This document shows positions 37,801 to 48,546 of a stretch of 64,000 nt of DNA, piece by piece. Source of the DNA: Aureobasidium sp. EXF-3400 (lineage: Eukaryota; Ascomycota; Dothideomycetes; Dothideales; Saccotheciaceae); assembly GCA_024195585.1 (NCBI GenBank), contig SWBL01000111.1, positions 62,001-126,000 on the forward strand, written 5' to 3'. The translations under genes and the position numbers were made by a program. The notes beneath the pieces are model-generated. The model made no database searches. It was not told the origin of the DNA and was given only the letters and a program-made list of their open reading frames with translations. Within the stretch, counting starts at the first letter, position 1; every line of letters starts with the position of its first letter.

Positions 37801-38067
37801 GTACTCATCTTCCTGGGCCGATGGAGCACGAAAAACGAGGCGAGACACCGAGATAATAGAAAACGCTATATCGTGGATTTCCTTTTCGAAAGCTACCCTG
37901 AGAAATGCAAAGCTTCGATCACAGACCCGGTCTTGCAGGCGATTTTGAGGGACGGCGATGGGTTTCTGGATAGGGACGAGGCACGCGGTACAGCAGAGTA
38001 CTTTAGGGTTTTCCGAAATGGTCACTCGGACGGCTTTATGTTTCTTGAGAGGTCCAGAGCCAAGTAG
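34895..38067 (+). CDS. Polytopic membrane protein with ankyrin unit and fungal NLR-type C-terminal repeats
   Basis: Exon 1 ends at 35441 and a 50-nt intron (35442-35491, GTGAGT...TAG) joins LA-SMLSIMF. I start at 34895 (CCGCCATGG context) rather than the in-frame ATG at 34811. The product is 1040 residues. Residues 1-420 carry about eight hydrophobic helices, e.g. FYSALYFTCSLGMLVVIV, VPFLAAGLSSGLAVVSA, ISLYISLAVAFFSSLAG, WILPAAVAVVSLERMLILF; N-glycosylation sites NYT and NST precede the first. One ankyrin-like unit follows (NEGRTALHLALEYNNLEAIE). The C-terminal part has degenerate repeats of the form WPDKVDITPKVLETLL, RPDQIQVTESMLMFVA, WPQATRITRPVLLSLI. I do not recognise the full architecture. 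Allorecognition-like signalling is a possibility, not a demonstrated function. Confidence 0.72.
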
Positions 38068-38600
38068 TGCACATTTGGGACTTCATCGCTTTTGTTGACC
38101 CGTCAGTACAATACGACAAGCTAGCATGGACTTCATCTGCTCAATACCGCGTGCAGTATACCAGATCTCTTTCTCAAAACATCGATCCATAGTTTCAAGA
38201 AAATCGGAACTCCACAAAAGACTCTATATCTTGTGGTGTCATGGATTATAGCAGCCTCCACCAAGCATCTCGATGCCCACAAGTGAGAGGAACGAAGGTT
38301 CTGGGAAACAGTTTGTGGAAAATCGGACGCACCGCAAAGATCGATAACGTTATACCCTTTAACCCTTGGTATCATCATCGAATGTGATGGATGTCTTCAA
38401 AACATCAAGACGCAAGCACTTCGGCTTCACAGATGCATTATAAATCGTCCCTCTCATGAGTCAGTGAACCTGAAATCAGAAACGATTTTTTCGATTGATA
38501 AATCGACGGAGTCCCGCTGCCTTTTGTCACACCTTCTTTTGCACTTTTTACGAAATCCAATACTCTTCCGACGTCACAACCCCCAAACTCAAAAGAAAAA
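38068..38600 (+). promoter_or_regulatory. Old Yellow Enzyme promoter region
   Basis: 533 bp without a supported gene, leading into the oxidoreductase. A TATAAAT box lies at about 38438, 160 bp before the ATG; the distance is long, so its use is uncertain. Confidence 0.35.
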
Positions 38601-39713
38601 ATGTCTGCAACGAAACTTTTCGAACCGCTTAAGCTGGGCACGGCTCAACTTCAGCACCGTGTGGTCATGGCACCATTGACCCGACTTCGCGCCGACAAGG
38701 ACCACGTTCAATTGCCTATGGCAGTGGAATACTATTCGCAAAGAGCATCATCAGGAGGTCTTATCATTGCAGAGGCAGTCCTCATTGCTCCCGAACACGG
38801 TGGTTTCAGAAATGCTCCTGGGATCTATACTGAAGCTCAAATCAAGCGTTGGAAGGAAATCACGGATTCTGTTCATGCCAAAGGAGGTTATATCTATGCT
38901 CAGCTGGTCTCTATCGGTAGAATTGCAGACACCAGTGTCCTGAAGGAAGAAGGAAACTTCCCTCTCATCAGCTCTAGCGCAACGCCATTTACCGAAGGTC
39001 CGGACTCTCTCCCTCATGCCTTGACCGAGAACGAGATAAAAAGAGCAGTAGACACCTTCGCCCAAGCAAGCAAAAATGCCATAAAAGCAGGTTTCGACGG
39101 CATAGAACTCCACGGCGCAAACGGCTACCTCATCGACCAATTCACCCAAGACACCTGTAACCGCCGCACCGACTCCTACGGCGGCAGCATTGAAAACCGC
39201 TCTCGCTTTGCCCTTGAAGTCAGCGAGGCTTGCGTTAATGCCATTGGTGCTGAGCATGTCGGTTTCCGTATCAGCCCTTTCAGCACTTTCCAAGGCATGA
39301 AGATGAAAGACCCAGTCTCTCAATTCTCGCATCTGGTTCAAGAGCTCAAGAAGCAGAAATTGGCTTACCTCCACATCATCGAGTCTCGGGTCATCAACAA
39401 TGTTGATTGCGAAAAAGTTGAAGGTATTGAGCCTTTCCTTGATATCTGGGGCAATACATCTCCTATCTTAGTTGCTGGAGGCTTTTCTCCTGAATCGGCG
39501 AAATATGCTGTTGATGAAGAGTATAAAAACTACGAAACAGCGGTGGTGTTCGGAAGACATTTTATCGCTAATCCGGATTTGGTGGTAAGGATTGAGAAAG
39601 GGTTGAGTTTGAATGAGTATGATAGGAGTACTTTCTATGCTCCTATGCAGAGGGAAGGGTATGTGGATTATCCGTTTTATGGGCAGAGTAGGGAGGTGGA
39701 AGGGAAGGCTTAA
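38601..39713 (+). CDS. Old Yellow Enzyme family NAD(P)H:flavin oxidoreductase
   Basis: FMN-dependent ene-reductase of the OYE/12-oxophytodienoate reductase type, reducing activated C=C bonds; 370 residues, intronless, start in an AAAAAATG context. The N-terminus LFEPLKLGTAQLQHRVVMAP and LTRLRA include the flavin-contacting Thr. The substrate-binding pair is intact in IELHGANGYLIDQF (His and Asn), followed by NRRTDSYGGSIENRSRFALE. The phosphate-binding end is present as ILVAGGF and AVVFGRHFIANPDLV. Odd: the block usually QLWHxGR reads QLVSIGR, losing the aromatic and His. No secondary-metabolite backbone gene is nearby, so the substrate cannot be inferred. Confidence 0.92.
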   Translation: MSATKLFEPLKLGTAQLQHRVVMAPLTRLRADKDHVQLPMAVEYYSQRASSGGLIIAEAVLIAPEHGGFRNAPGIYTEAQIKRWKEITDSVHAKGGYIYAQLVSIGRIADTSVLKEEGNFPLISSSATPFTEGPDSLPHALTENEIKRAVDTFAQASKNAIKAGFDGIELHGANGYLIDQFTQDTCNRRTDSYGGSIENRSRFALEVSEACVNAIGAEHVGFRISPFSTFQGMKMKDPVSQFSHLVQELKKQKLAYLHIIESRVINNVDCEKVEGIEPFLDIWGNTSPILVAGGFSPESAKYAVDEEYKNYETAVVFGRHFIANPDLVVRIEKGLSLNEYDRSTFYAPMQREGYVDYPFYGQSREVEGKA

Positions 39714-39966
39714 GCTGGTCTTAGGTTTTGTCGTCTGTCAGGCATAGATTAAATTAAATACAGTACTCATCTCGTTGCTCAAAATTACAGGTGTCTTTCT
39801 AAGAAATCATTTGAACAGCTGGTTTAGCGTGCTAGAGTGACTCAAGTAGAGATGGAGTCAAGGCTCACGGACAGAACTTCTATCAACGGACTATATGAGG
39901 CTGATCCGCAGGTGTGCTTCATTCTTTGAGACCTCCAAGACTGCTCTCCTACATCCCACCACACCT

Positions 39967-41802
39967 CTAAATCCACTCCAACTTAATCGCATCATAAATC
40001 GGTCCCCTCCACAAACTCGACGACAAACTCGACACCCTAAAATCAATGCTATTGCTCGTCTTCAAAACACTTCCCTTGATAGGAAACTCAAATTGATGCC
40101 ACTCTCCAGCCACCGTCCCTGAGCGATACAAACTGGGATCTGACAGTATACCACTACTGCTCAGATTGCCAATTCTTACATCATTGGCGTAAATGTTGAC
40201 GGTGGTGCCTTGGCTGTAGCCAGCTAGACTTACAGTCAACAAGGCGTCAGAGGTAGTGTTGGATGCAGCTAATGGAAACACAATATGGTAAGTGCCGATT
40301 TTGTTTTGAGCAAAACACCAGTCGCTGGGTGCACTGCTGCCGATTGTGTAAGTGAGGTTAGCGGGACAATTGTCTACTCTTCCTGCGCCAAAACCTCCTG
40401 AGAAAGCGAAACCGGTGGATTTTCTGTCAAAGGCGCCGATCTGGAAGATTGGATTTGAGGCAGGGACGATCCAGTTTAGCTTTTCCAGACGAAGTTTGCT
40501 GGTTGGAGAACCAGAGACTTCGATATCGTTTTTGAGATATGTGGTTGTGATGTCTCCGATAGTACCACCGTTCGACCAGGCTTGTAAGGCGTAAATACCT
40601 GTTCTGACATCTGTGAAGCGGAAAGAACCGTCGTTGTCTGCGTAGGTGGTATAGTAGTAATCACTTCCCATATCCAGGGCAGTCTTATTGGGATGATTGT
40701 CACCAAGGAACACTGCAGCACCGGATGCAGGTCTACCATCTGAGAGGACAAGTTTTCCTGTTACAGAAGCAATGCGAGATTGGTATGCAGTGTCGTTTAG
40801 CCATTTGTAGGGCCAGGAGTTGATTTCGTTGTTGTAGCGGCGGGAGACATCGGGTTTTGTGCCATCGTTAAGGTACCAGAGCCAGGGACCCCAGATCTTG
40901 CCGTTCGGGAGGGTGTCGTTGGAGAGGGCTTGGAAGTGGGTGCCGTGGATCATGTTGAGTTGGACGGTATCGCCGGTTGCTGATTCGCGGTGGTTCTTGA
41001 GGATATTAGCATCAACAGATGCGATTAGTGAAGGTGTTGCTTACCATCAGTTCTTGCTTCAAGTGATCGCCATTGAAGTAGTCCTTGCCAGGATGCTGCT
41101 TCTGTCAGCTTAAACGATACATGGCTGATGGAGGACGCTCACCAGATACCAACTTCCGAACTTCCTACCATACACTCCCCAATACTCTTGTTCTCTAACG
41201 AAACCAGACCAATCATACTTGGTCAGATATCCACCCTCAGGTGTTTTCCAAGTCTCATCTTGAATCTTAGTCGAAGCCGCATACTCAGATAGCGGCGGCA
41301 ATACTCCATCCTTGTCTGCATTATACGCACTTGTAAAAGTCTCATTATCAAGTCGCCATAGTGTTCGAAACTCTCCTAGGATAGGTAAAGCACGATTGAC
41401 AAAGTACTGATAGGCGCCAGCGAGACCGTTGAAGATGACCCAGTGCATTTCACCTTCTGCGGCATCGAATTGGATGTCGACATAATTGCTTCCGGTCTTG
41501 ACGATTTTTGCATCTGTCCATGCGAGATTACTGGCTGCCCCGTCTAGTTTTTATGTTAGCGGTGCATAAGCATTCTAGTGGGGAGAGGACTTACTGTAGC
41601 TGACATAGTGGCCAGTGGCTTCACCGACGAGTTCTTGGTCTTTGTAGTAAAGCTTGGAACCGTATATTCTTTCGTGGGTCATGTTCCAAACATCATTGCC
41701 AATGATCCATGTACCATCGCCATTATCTTTGAGAAAGCCGTGTTGTTCGGCCTGCGCGGTCCCAGCTAACAGAAAGCTCAGTGCGACAGTGAGATACTTC
41801 AT
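39967..41802 (-). CDS. Secreted rhamnogalacturonan lyase (PL4)
   Basis: Cleaves the rhamnogalacturonan I backbone of plant pectin by beta-elimination outside the cell. Start MKYLTVALSFLLAGTAQAEQ gives a signal peptide; an ATG three codons upstream (41811) is possible. Exons 41595-41802, 41143-41543, 41045-41095 and 39967-40995 give 562 residues. The N-terminal catalytic part contains HWVIFNGLAGAYQYFVNRA, WRLDNETFTSAYNADKDGVL and WKTPEGGYLTKYDWSGF; the middle fibronectin-III-like part KLVLSDGRPASGAAVFLGDN; the C-terminal carbohydrate-binding-like part GTYHIVFPLAASNTTSDALL and WRGPIYDAIKLEWI. The 51-bp exon is bounded by a tandem acceptor (see findings). Convergent with the OYE gene. Confidence 0.92.
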
Positions 41803-41856
41803 CTTGAACAAGTGATTGAACGGCTCAAACTGGCGATAGCACCCTTTGCGACCTCG

Positions 41857-41864
41857 TTTTATAT
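41857..41864 (-). promoter_or_regulatory. TATA box of the rhamnogalacturonan lyase gene
   Basis: ATATAAAA on the minus strand, 55 nt upstream of the chosen ATG. Position and sequence suit a strongly inducible secreted-enzyme gene with a short leader. Confidence 0.5.
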
Positions 41865-42717
41865 GTACTTACTTGGTTGACTTGACTATACGAGATATAT
41901 TTCCCCGCAGTCTGCGACGGATGAATAGACACCGAGGCGACGATCAGGGACGGCTCAACAGAGTAGTAGCTATTCGTGGAAAATCATCCTTGGCTGTCCT
42001 CGCGATCTCATGTCTTCAGACATTTTCGAGCCGGATCGTCAAGCTCGCAGATCCATACGTGAGGATATTGGCATCATGCAGCTGTGGTCGGTCCTTTGGA
42101 ACAGTGGAGGGCGAGGGAGGGGTGGGGTAGAAATCGCAGCGCAACAGGACATCGCTTCCTTCGAAAAGCGACGAATCTTTACCCAAGAATTCAGGAACGA
42201 CACTCAGTCGATGGACATTGTTGCTATTCGTAAAGCGTTGTCCTTCTGACAGGTTTATCGGCTAAGCGACGTGTACGAAGACGCTCGTGTCTGTCTGCAG
42301 GTTCGCTTGCACCACCCTATCGAGGGATCATATCGAAGACGAGATCAGCGCAGATTCGCCCTGGTTTTCGTGGTACAGATTTAACGATGTTCGCGATCTA
42401 GGGCTGTATTGTATGCAAGATATCCATATCCTTCTCGAGATGGAGGTGGAAGGAAGAGAGGTATTGGAGGACAGAATAATTTCGCGACTTCCAAACTTCC
42501 CCACCATCGGAAACCCTGTCGGCCTTCAAGCACGAGAACAACCTCTTCGCAAGCCATGTTTTACTGCAAGATTCAGCGGTACAAACCAATCGTTTTTCTC
42601 GCAGTGCCTTCATCATCAAAATCACCGATACTAGCTGTTTCAAAGCGTTGAGAGTTCAGCTTGAGTAACATTGCAGGTTCATTAATGATCTATGTGTCGT
42701 GTTGTGTGGAGAAAATC
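41865..42717. other. Intergenic, no gene supported
   Basis: About 850 bp between the pectin lyase promoter and the MDR gene's 3' end. Frames up to 115 codons overlap one another on both strands without motif or signal peptide. Nothing recognised. Confidence 0.45.
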
Positions 42718-43822
42718 CTACAGTCTAGCTTTGCCATCCTTCTGAGTGCTGACCTCAACAAGCAATTTTCCAGTGTTGACACCCTTGTACAGGTCTCTCA
42801 ATCCTTGCTCTGCCTTGCCCAATCCACCCTCGATAACAGTCTCCTTTCTCTGCAACTTGCCCTCATTGAGCCACTGAGCCAATTCTTGTCTGGCAGTGGC
42901 GTACTTGTCTGCAAAGTCAAACACAATAAATCCTTGCATGCGGATGCGCATGGAAATAATCATCATGTAGTTCTTGAGACCTCTGGGTGAAGCATTGTTG
43001 TAATCGCTGATAGCACCACAGCATACAAAGCGAGAAAAGGGCTTTGCGCGCGAGAGAGCAAGGTCGAGAATATCGCCGCCGACGTTGTCGAAGAAGACGT
43101 CAATCAGGCCCTTGGTTGCGGCACGGAATTTGGTAGTGAATTCGGGGTCTTTGTAGTTGAGGGCATCGTCCAGGCCAAGGTCATTCTTCAACCATGAGAC
43201 TTTGTCGTCGGAACCGGCCAATCCGAGTACTTTAGCACCCTTGAGCTTGGCGATTTGTGCGACGACACTGCCAGTTGCGCCGGCAGCACCGGAGACGACA
43301 ACAAAGTCACCTTCCTTGACTTGGCCGACTTCGATGATGCCGAAGTATGCGGTCAAGCCAGTCATACCGAGGACACCGAGAGCGTCAGTGGTGCGGCCGT
43401 TCGAAGGGAGGTCGACGCGTTCAAGGGCCTTCTCCTCAACCACGGCGAGTTCAGTCCAGCCAACGAATCCAGTAGCGAGTGTGCCGACGGGGAATTTCTC
43501 TGATTTTGATGCTTCGATGGTACCAATGGCGACTCCGCGCATGATCTCGCCAATCTGGACGGGAGGGACATATGAACGTGTGTCTTTGAAATTGAGTTAG
43601 TCACCTAATAAGCTGAGAGTTATAGACAGATTCAAATTTACCATTGAGCCATCCTCTCATAGCAGGATCCAGACTGAGGTACAAAGAACGGAAAATGACT
43701 TGACCATCCTTGAGATCGGACTCCTTAGGTACAGCATTCGATCTGACCTCGAAGGTTTCTCCAGCGACGATCTCGCTCTTGGGACGAGCAGCAAGATGTA
43801 CTGATTGATATTGCGAAGACAT
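42718..43822 (-). CDS. Zinc-independent medium-chain reductase (alkenal/leukotriene B4 dehydrogenase type)
   Basis: NAD(P)H-dependent reduction of alpha,beta-unsaturated carbonyls is the family reaction. Exons 43642-43822 and 42718-43583 with a 58-nt intron (GTAAAT...AAG) give 348 residues. The N-terminal GroES-like part has VIFRSLYLSLDPAMRGWLN, the hallmark of this subfamily, then YVPPVQIGEIMRG. The Rossmann part has MTGLTAYFGIIEVGQVKEGD, the nucleotide loop VSGAAGATGSVVAQIAK and DVFFDNVGGDILD. Zinc ligands are absent, as expected. Gene stands alone; possible role in detoxifying lipid-derived aldehydes. Confidence 0.9.
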
Positions 43823-46206
43823 TGTGTATGTGTGTGATAATAATGTAGATACAACCTTCTGTCTTGAACGGATCTGTCGAGATATAAAAGTATCTGTGAG
43901 ATGCGAAACGCGGGGAGAGCTTCCGATTGATGGATGGGGCCGAGGCCGCAGGGCTCGCCTCGGCTTACTCTTGCGAGTAACATTAAGCGAAAAACTCGTT
44001 TCCAAGCAAACTCTGTCAGTAATGTTAAGCGAATGTCACCTCAATATTCAGTGAAATGGTAAGGCACTCCAGCGGTGTGTTGAAACAGCTGTAGTTAAGC
44101 AGGTGCTGCGACGTGGTGGCCGGATGTGTTGACTCATCTGGACTGATCTGGAGACCTCGTCCGAGGGGACTATCCGATCCCGGCTCAAAGGACGTTATGA
44201 GTGTTTATTGCATTCGACTTACGTCCAAACGCCGGACAGGCTATAGCTACAGATTTCTTTGGAGTGGCCGTGTATTTGCGCGAAGAGATTCAAAGCAGTC
44301 CTGGCGCTGGAATCCAGTGATTTTGAGCCTTACCTAGGAGGCCAAGTGTATTTGACTGTGTCGCTCTTCTGAGCAGTTGAAAGTGGCTATGCATAGATGT
44401 GCGCTGAACTTGAGCAACGTTTTGCAGCCGTTCACAGTCGGCACGACGACGCTCGACGGGAGGATCTTGCGCAAGGTGCAACGGCGTGCTTATATGCGCC
44501 ATCGTGATCACCAGATGCCTGGAAGTCATTTGGAAGCACATCGTGGTTGTAGTGCTACATGCCTTGATGGTAGTCATACCGACGAGGATTTCCGGGAGCC
44601 AGGTGATGAGAGGCGAATGGTATGAGCGAGTGGTTAGTGTCACAGTGATCAGCCTGCTGTGATGTTATCGCTAGGGATCTTCTGCTATACACTACAGAGT
44701 CAGTCGCAATGATTTTGAACAGTCGTTTTAGAAAAGCTTTTGTGCTGGTGGTTGATCAGAAAAAGGAACTGTGTTCATCAGGAATCACTAGTCTAACATC
44801 TATTTTTACTCCTAGACTCATCCTGCAGATTGGTGCTGAAGACAAAGAGAACTCAAGACTTACTCGGTGTGTGTCCGCATTGGAACTGACAAGGTCGAGG
44901 TGTATGCCGCATGGGTCGATGTCGCTGTGGTCCTTGTGATGAGACGGCAGTCGCGATGACAGACTGAACGTCATAGTGTTATGGAATGCAAACCAAGCCC
45001 TAAGACAACAATCTTAGACCTCGACGTCTTCGAAGACAGTCGATGGCTCACCAAGAAGCAGCTACTCGGATAGCACTTACTTCTACACCATTCTTATCAT
45101 TAATCATGTCAGCACTGGTCCGAAAGCTGCTCGCGATCGAACGGCGACTGAGATTGTGACAGATGCCAACAGCTGAAGATAGAAGATGGAGGACTCTCAA
45201 GGTCGAGGTTAGATGGTTGTTGAACGGCTGAAGCAGCTGGTTGGGAGGGTACGACAGACAGTGACGAGCGATGTGCGCGTCCAGCTCATCTTATTGATCT
45301 GCGGCCAAAATTGACACCTCAATCTGGTCATCACAGACAATCATAATCAATCGGTTACCTTTCTGGAAGTCTGGAGCACAACAAACAACAAGCGAAGGCC
45401 TACATGAAGTCATCCAATTTCGACATGGACCCGGACACCCGTTTGGTAGGCCGCACAGAGGACGGTGCTGGCAGTTCGGAGGCGCAGCGGCGGGCGCGAA
45501 ATTTGGCCAATCTGTGGTTGCTCCCCGGAATTCTGAGTCGAGTGTTTTCGCAACAGGCCTCACAGCAATTTCCGCAGAACCAATCCGCTGAGCTGCCGTT
45601 GACAGTGAGCTGACGATCGCATACGGCGAAAAGTTAGCTCGAGGTACGCGGCGTCAACGCCTCGCCAGCGCCACAACCTGCTTTGTGCCGGCTCTTGTCT
45701 TGGACGACACGCGGACCAGTATAACGCATAACCAGAAACGAAGCGACATGCAGATGTGATTACTCGGGTCAACAGACAGGGTATAGGACTATGTCTCGAT
45801 ATGAAGGACTACCAAGTAATAATCATGTCGCACATGAATGATTCCGATCTCAGGAGAAGGCGAGCGGCCTTGTCTCGTCCGGTTGATTTGCGGGTGCAAG
45901 TGGGGACTGGCTTTCATCTTACTATGTTTGGCATACGCTTGCCTGCTTGTGTGCAAGTTCACGGAGCGGATCCGTCCACTGGTTGTCACAGACTGCAACT
46001 GACACACCGGCGCCGGGTGATGGCGCAGATCAGGGCGAGTACACGCAGGTACAAAACTTTGGACGTCGCCGCATGTTCTAAGCCGTCTCATCTTTTTTCT
46101 ATCCACCTTCGAATCTCCAACCCATCGTCACTCTTTCCTTTGGGTTTATTTTCGACACACACATTCTTTATTTCCCTTTTTATACTAGGATAAACCAGAT
46201 ATCAAA
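43823..46206. other. 2.4-kb gene-poor region between divergent MDR and GH17 genes
   Basis: Two divergent promoters and about 2 kb of unassigned DNA. Frames up to 145 codons (for example 45756-46193, which runs into the GH17 promoter) have no coding support. No RNA gene or repeat family recognised. Confidence 0.45.
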
Positions 46207-47820
46207 ATGCGTGCTTCTTTCTACGCTCTTGCCGGCAGCGCTGCCTCGGCCATGGCTGCCACCCGTGGTTTCAACTACGGCTCTCAGGGCAACACCCTCG
46301 ACACTTTCACCAACCAGTTCGAGTCTGCTCAGGCCATCACCGACTACGCTTCGGCCCGTCTTTACACCATGATCCAGGATGGCACTGCCAACACTGTCAT
46401 CTCTGCCATCCCCGCTGCCATCAAGACCAACACCACCCTTCTCCTTGGTCTGTGGGCCTCCTCGAACCAGGAGACTTTCAACAACGAGCTTACTGCTCTT
46501 AAGACTGCCATCAGCCAGTTCGGCTCTCAGGGTCTTGCTGACTTGACCGTCGGTATCTCCGTTGGTTCCGAGGATCTTTACCGCATCTCCGAGACCGGCA
46601 TCAAGCAAAAGAGTGGTTACGGCCAGACCGCCGACGTTCTCGTCGACTACATCGGCCAGGTCCGTGAGGCCGTCAAGGGTACCGCCCTTGCCAACGTCCC
46701 CATTGGCCACGTTGACACCTGGAACGCTTTCACCAACACCTCCAACTCTGCCATTCTCGGCGCTGTTGACTTCCTTGGTCTCGATGAGTACCCCTTCTAC
46801 CAGGATGGTGAGGGTAACTCGATCGACAACGCCTCGGACCTCTTCTGGAAGGCTTACGACAAGGTTGAGGCTGTTGCTGGTGGCAAGCCCCTCTGGGTTA
46901 CCGAGACCGGATGGCCCGTCAAGGGTGCCAACGAGGACGAGGCCGTTCCCAGCATTGAGAACGCCGCCAAGTTCTGGCAAGACATTGCTTGCGAGCTCGA
47001 GGCCCGCTGCATTAACTTCTGGTGGTACATCCTGAACGACGATGGCGCTTCGCCCTCGTTCTCGGTCGCCAGCGGTATCGACGGTGCCAACACCAAGTCC
47101 CTTTACGACCTCAAGTGCCCCAACGTCTCTACCTGCGGCGCCAAGTCTCTCTCTGGCTCTTCCTCGTCTTCTGCTTCCTCTTCCGCTTCGTCTTCCGCTG
47201 CTGGTTCCAAGACGGCTTCTTCCGGATCCGCTTCCACCACCGATTCTGCCGCCCAGGGCATCAAGGTCGCCGGTAACGGAACCGCCTCCGTCGAGCCCGT
47301 TGTTTACGTTACTGAGATCACCACCTCGTACACTACAACATGCCCTGCAGGAAGCCCGGTAACCATCTCTGGAAAGGAGACCACCCTCACCACCCCCACC
47401 GTTTTCGTCACCACCCACGCCGTTTCTTCGACCGTCTCCACCGTCCAGACTGTTGTTCCTACCACCGTTGTTAACACCATGACCCGCTCGATCACCTCTG
47501 CTGGTAAGGTCGTTCCCGTCACCAAGGAGATGACCCAGGTCACCTGGGCCCCTACCTCTTCCATTGCTGGCGCTGTCGTTCCTTCCGGTGCCGTTGTTCC
47601 CTCCGGCGCTGCCCTTCCCTCGGGCGCTGCCGCCGCCTCTGGCTCAAACGGTGTTATTGGCGGTCCTTCCGGCACCACTCTTGCCTCTTCGTGGGCCGCT
47701 AACCAGACCCCTGGTGCTGCTGGTGCCACCGCCAGCCCCTCCGCCTACAAGGGCGCTGGTGTCAAGGTCGGTGGTTCCGTTGCTCTTGCCCTTGGTGCCG
47801 CTGCCGCCGCTCTCCTCTAA
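46207..47820 (+). CDS. GPI-anchored GH17 glucan endo-1,3-beta-glucosidase
   Basis: Wall-remodelling beta-1,3-glucanase or glucanosyltransferase of the EglC/Bgl2 type. 537 residues, intronless. Signal peptide MRASFYALAGSAASAMAA, then GFNYGSQG, the acid/base block LTVGISVGSEDLYR (Glu), DEYPFYQ, and the nucleophile block PLWVTETGWPVKG (Glu). The catalytic part ends near residue 310 at CPNVSTCG. A Ser-rich linker and a Thr/Val-rich region (YVTEITTSYTTTCPAG) follow. The terminus has a small-residue omega site and the hydrophobic tail VGGSVALALGAAAAALL, a GPI signal. The codon use is strongly C-ending, more biased than in neighbouring genes, suggesting high expression. Confidence 0.95.
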   Translation: MRASFYALAGSAASAMAATRGFNYGSQGNTLDTFTNQFESAQAITDYASARLYTMIQDGTANTVISAIPAAIKTNTTLLLGLWASSNQETFNNELTALKTAISQFGSQGLADLTVGISVGSEDLYRISETGIKQKSGYGQTADVLVDYIGQVREAVKGTALANVPIGHVDTWNAFTNTSNSAILGAVDFLGLDEYPFYQDGEGNSIDNASDLFWKAYDKVEAVAGGKPLWVTETGWPVKGANEDEAVPSIENAAKFWQDIACELEARCINFWWYILNDDGASPSFSVASGIDGANTKSLYDLKCPNVSTCGAKSLSGSSSSSASSSASSSAAGSKTASSGSASTTDSAAQGIKVAGNGTASVEPVVYVTEITTSYTTTCPAGSPVTISGKETTLTTPTVFVTTHAVSSTVSTVQTVVPTTVVNTMTRSITSAGKVVPVTKEMTQVTWAPTSSIAGAVVPSGAVVPSGAALPSGAAAASGSNGVIGGPSGTTLASSWAANQTPGAAGATASPSAYKGAGVKVGGSVALALGAAAAALL

Positions 47821-48546
47821 ATCAATGACTTGAGTTGAGTTGAAACGAAAGCATCTTTGTATTTTTTTTGTGTCATCATTTTCCAAGCGATTTACAACCA
47901 CTTCTTTGTCTATCCTTTTCATAGCCTTTCAAACTAGGCTCTTCTTATCTGGCCGTTTTTGCATAGTAATGTAGAAAGCCAAATCTCAAAAATATCGAAT
48001 CTATTTCAATATCTGTCTGTTTTCCCATCGTGATATCCATGGTATGACTCCTATTTCTGCGGATGCTTTTACAAACTAAACATCTCCATGCATTTTTATA
48101 GTATCATTTCGACCTGCTGTTCTCGATAGGATTGTGCAAATCGGTCTCTCATGATACTACTACTACTAGGTGGGATGTCGCTATAAAAATGCACAGTGTT
48201 TTGTATGAGATAACAGTGTCCAGTGAAATGGTGCAAACTTGCCATATCTCTGTGGAAGTAGACGGAACTGAGACTCCTTCGTGCATTTTTACACGTATGG
48301 GTTTGCCTGTTAGTGTTCATGGGAGTGTCATATTTGGTTTCTCATCACAACAACGCTCGCGAGAATATCACTATTAAAATGCACAGTATTTACCCAAATG
48401 ATGAGATGTCCACTGAAAGCCCGTGAAAAACAGTAGAAAGTGAATGGAAAAGTGACTGGAAAACTTCATTGTTTGATTGAAAGCAAGTACAAGCGCATTA
48501 ATTCCGAGATATACCCGGCCCCGACCTCATCCCTTTGTTGACATCT
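47821..48546. repeat. Intergenic with dispersed GTGCATTTTTATAG-like repeats
   Basis: Four occurrences of a short motif alternate in orientation: 48088-48101 (+), 48181-48194 (-), 48281-48290 (+, shortened) and 48371-48386 (-). The second and fourth continue into a similar ~50-bp direct repeat (…GTCCA-TGAAA…), 190 bp apart. They may be remnants of a small inverted-repeat element. A further copy is at 58046-58059. Confidence 0.45.

Noticed and set aside
38601..43822. Possible secondary-metabolite cluster around OYE and MDR reductases
   Set aside because: No polyketide synthase, NRPS, terpene cyclase, P450 or pathway regulator in the window.
46180..47418. 412-codon minus-strand frame over the GH17 gene
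   Set aside because: It is an antisense shadow of a highly biased coding sequence; Gly/Val/Leu-rich nonsense with no domain, while the plus strand is a complete GH17.
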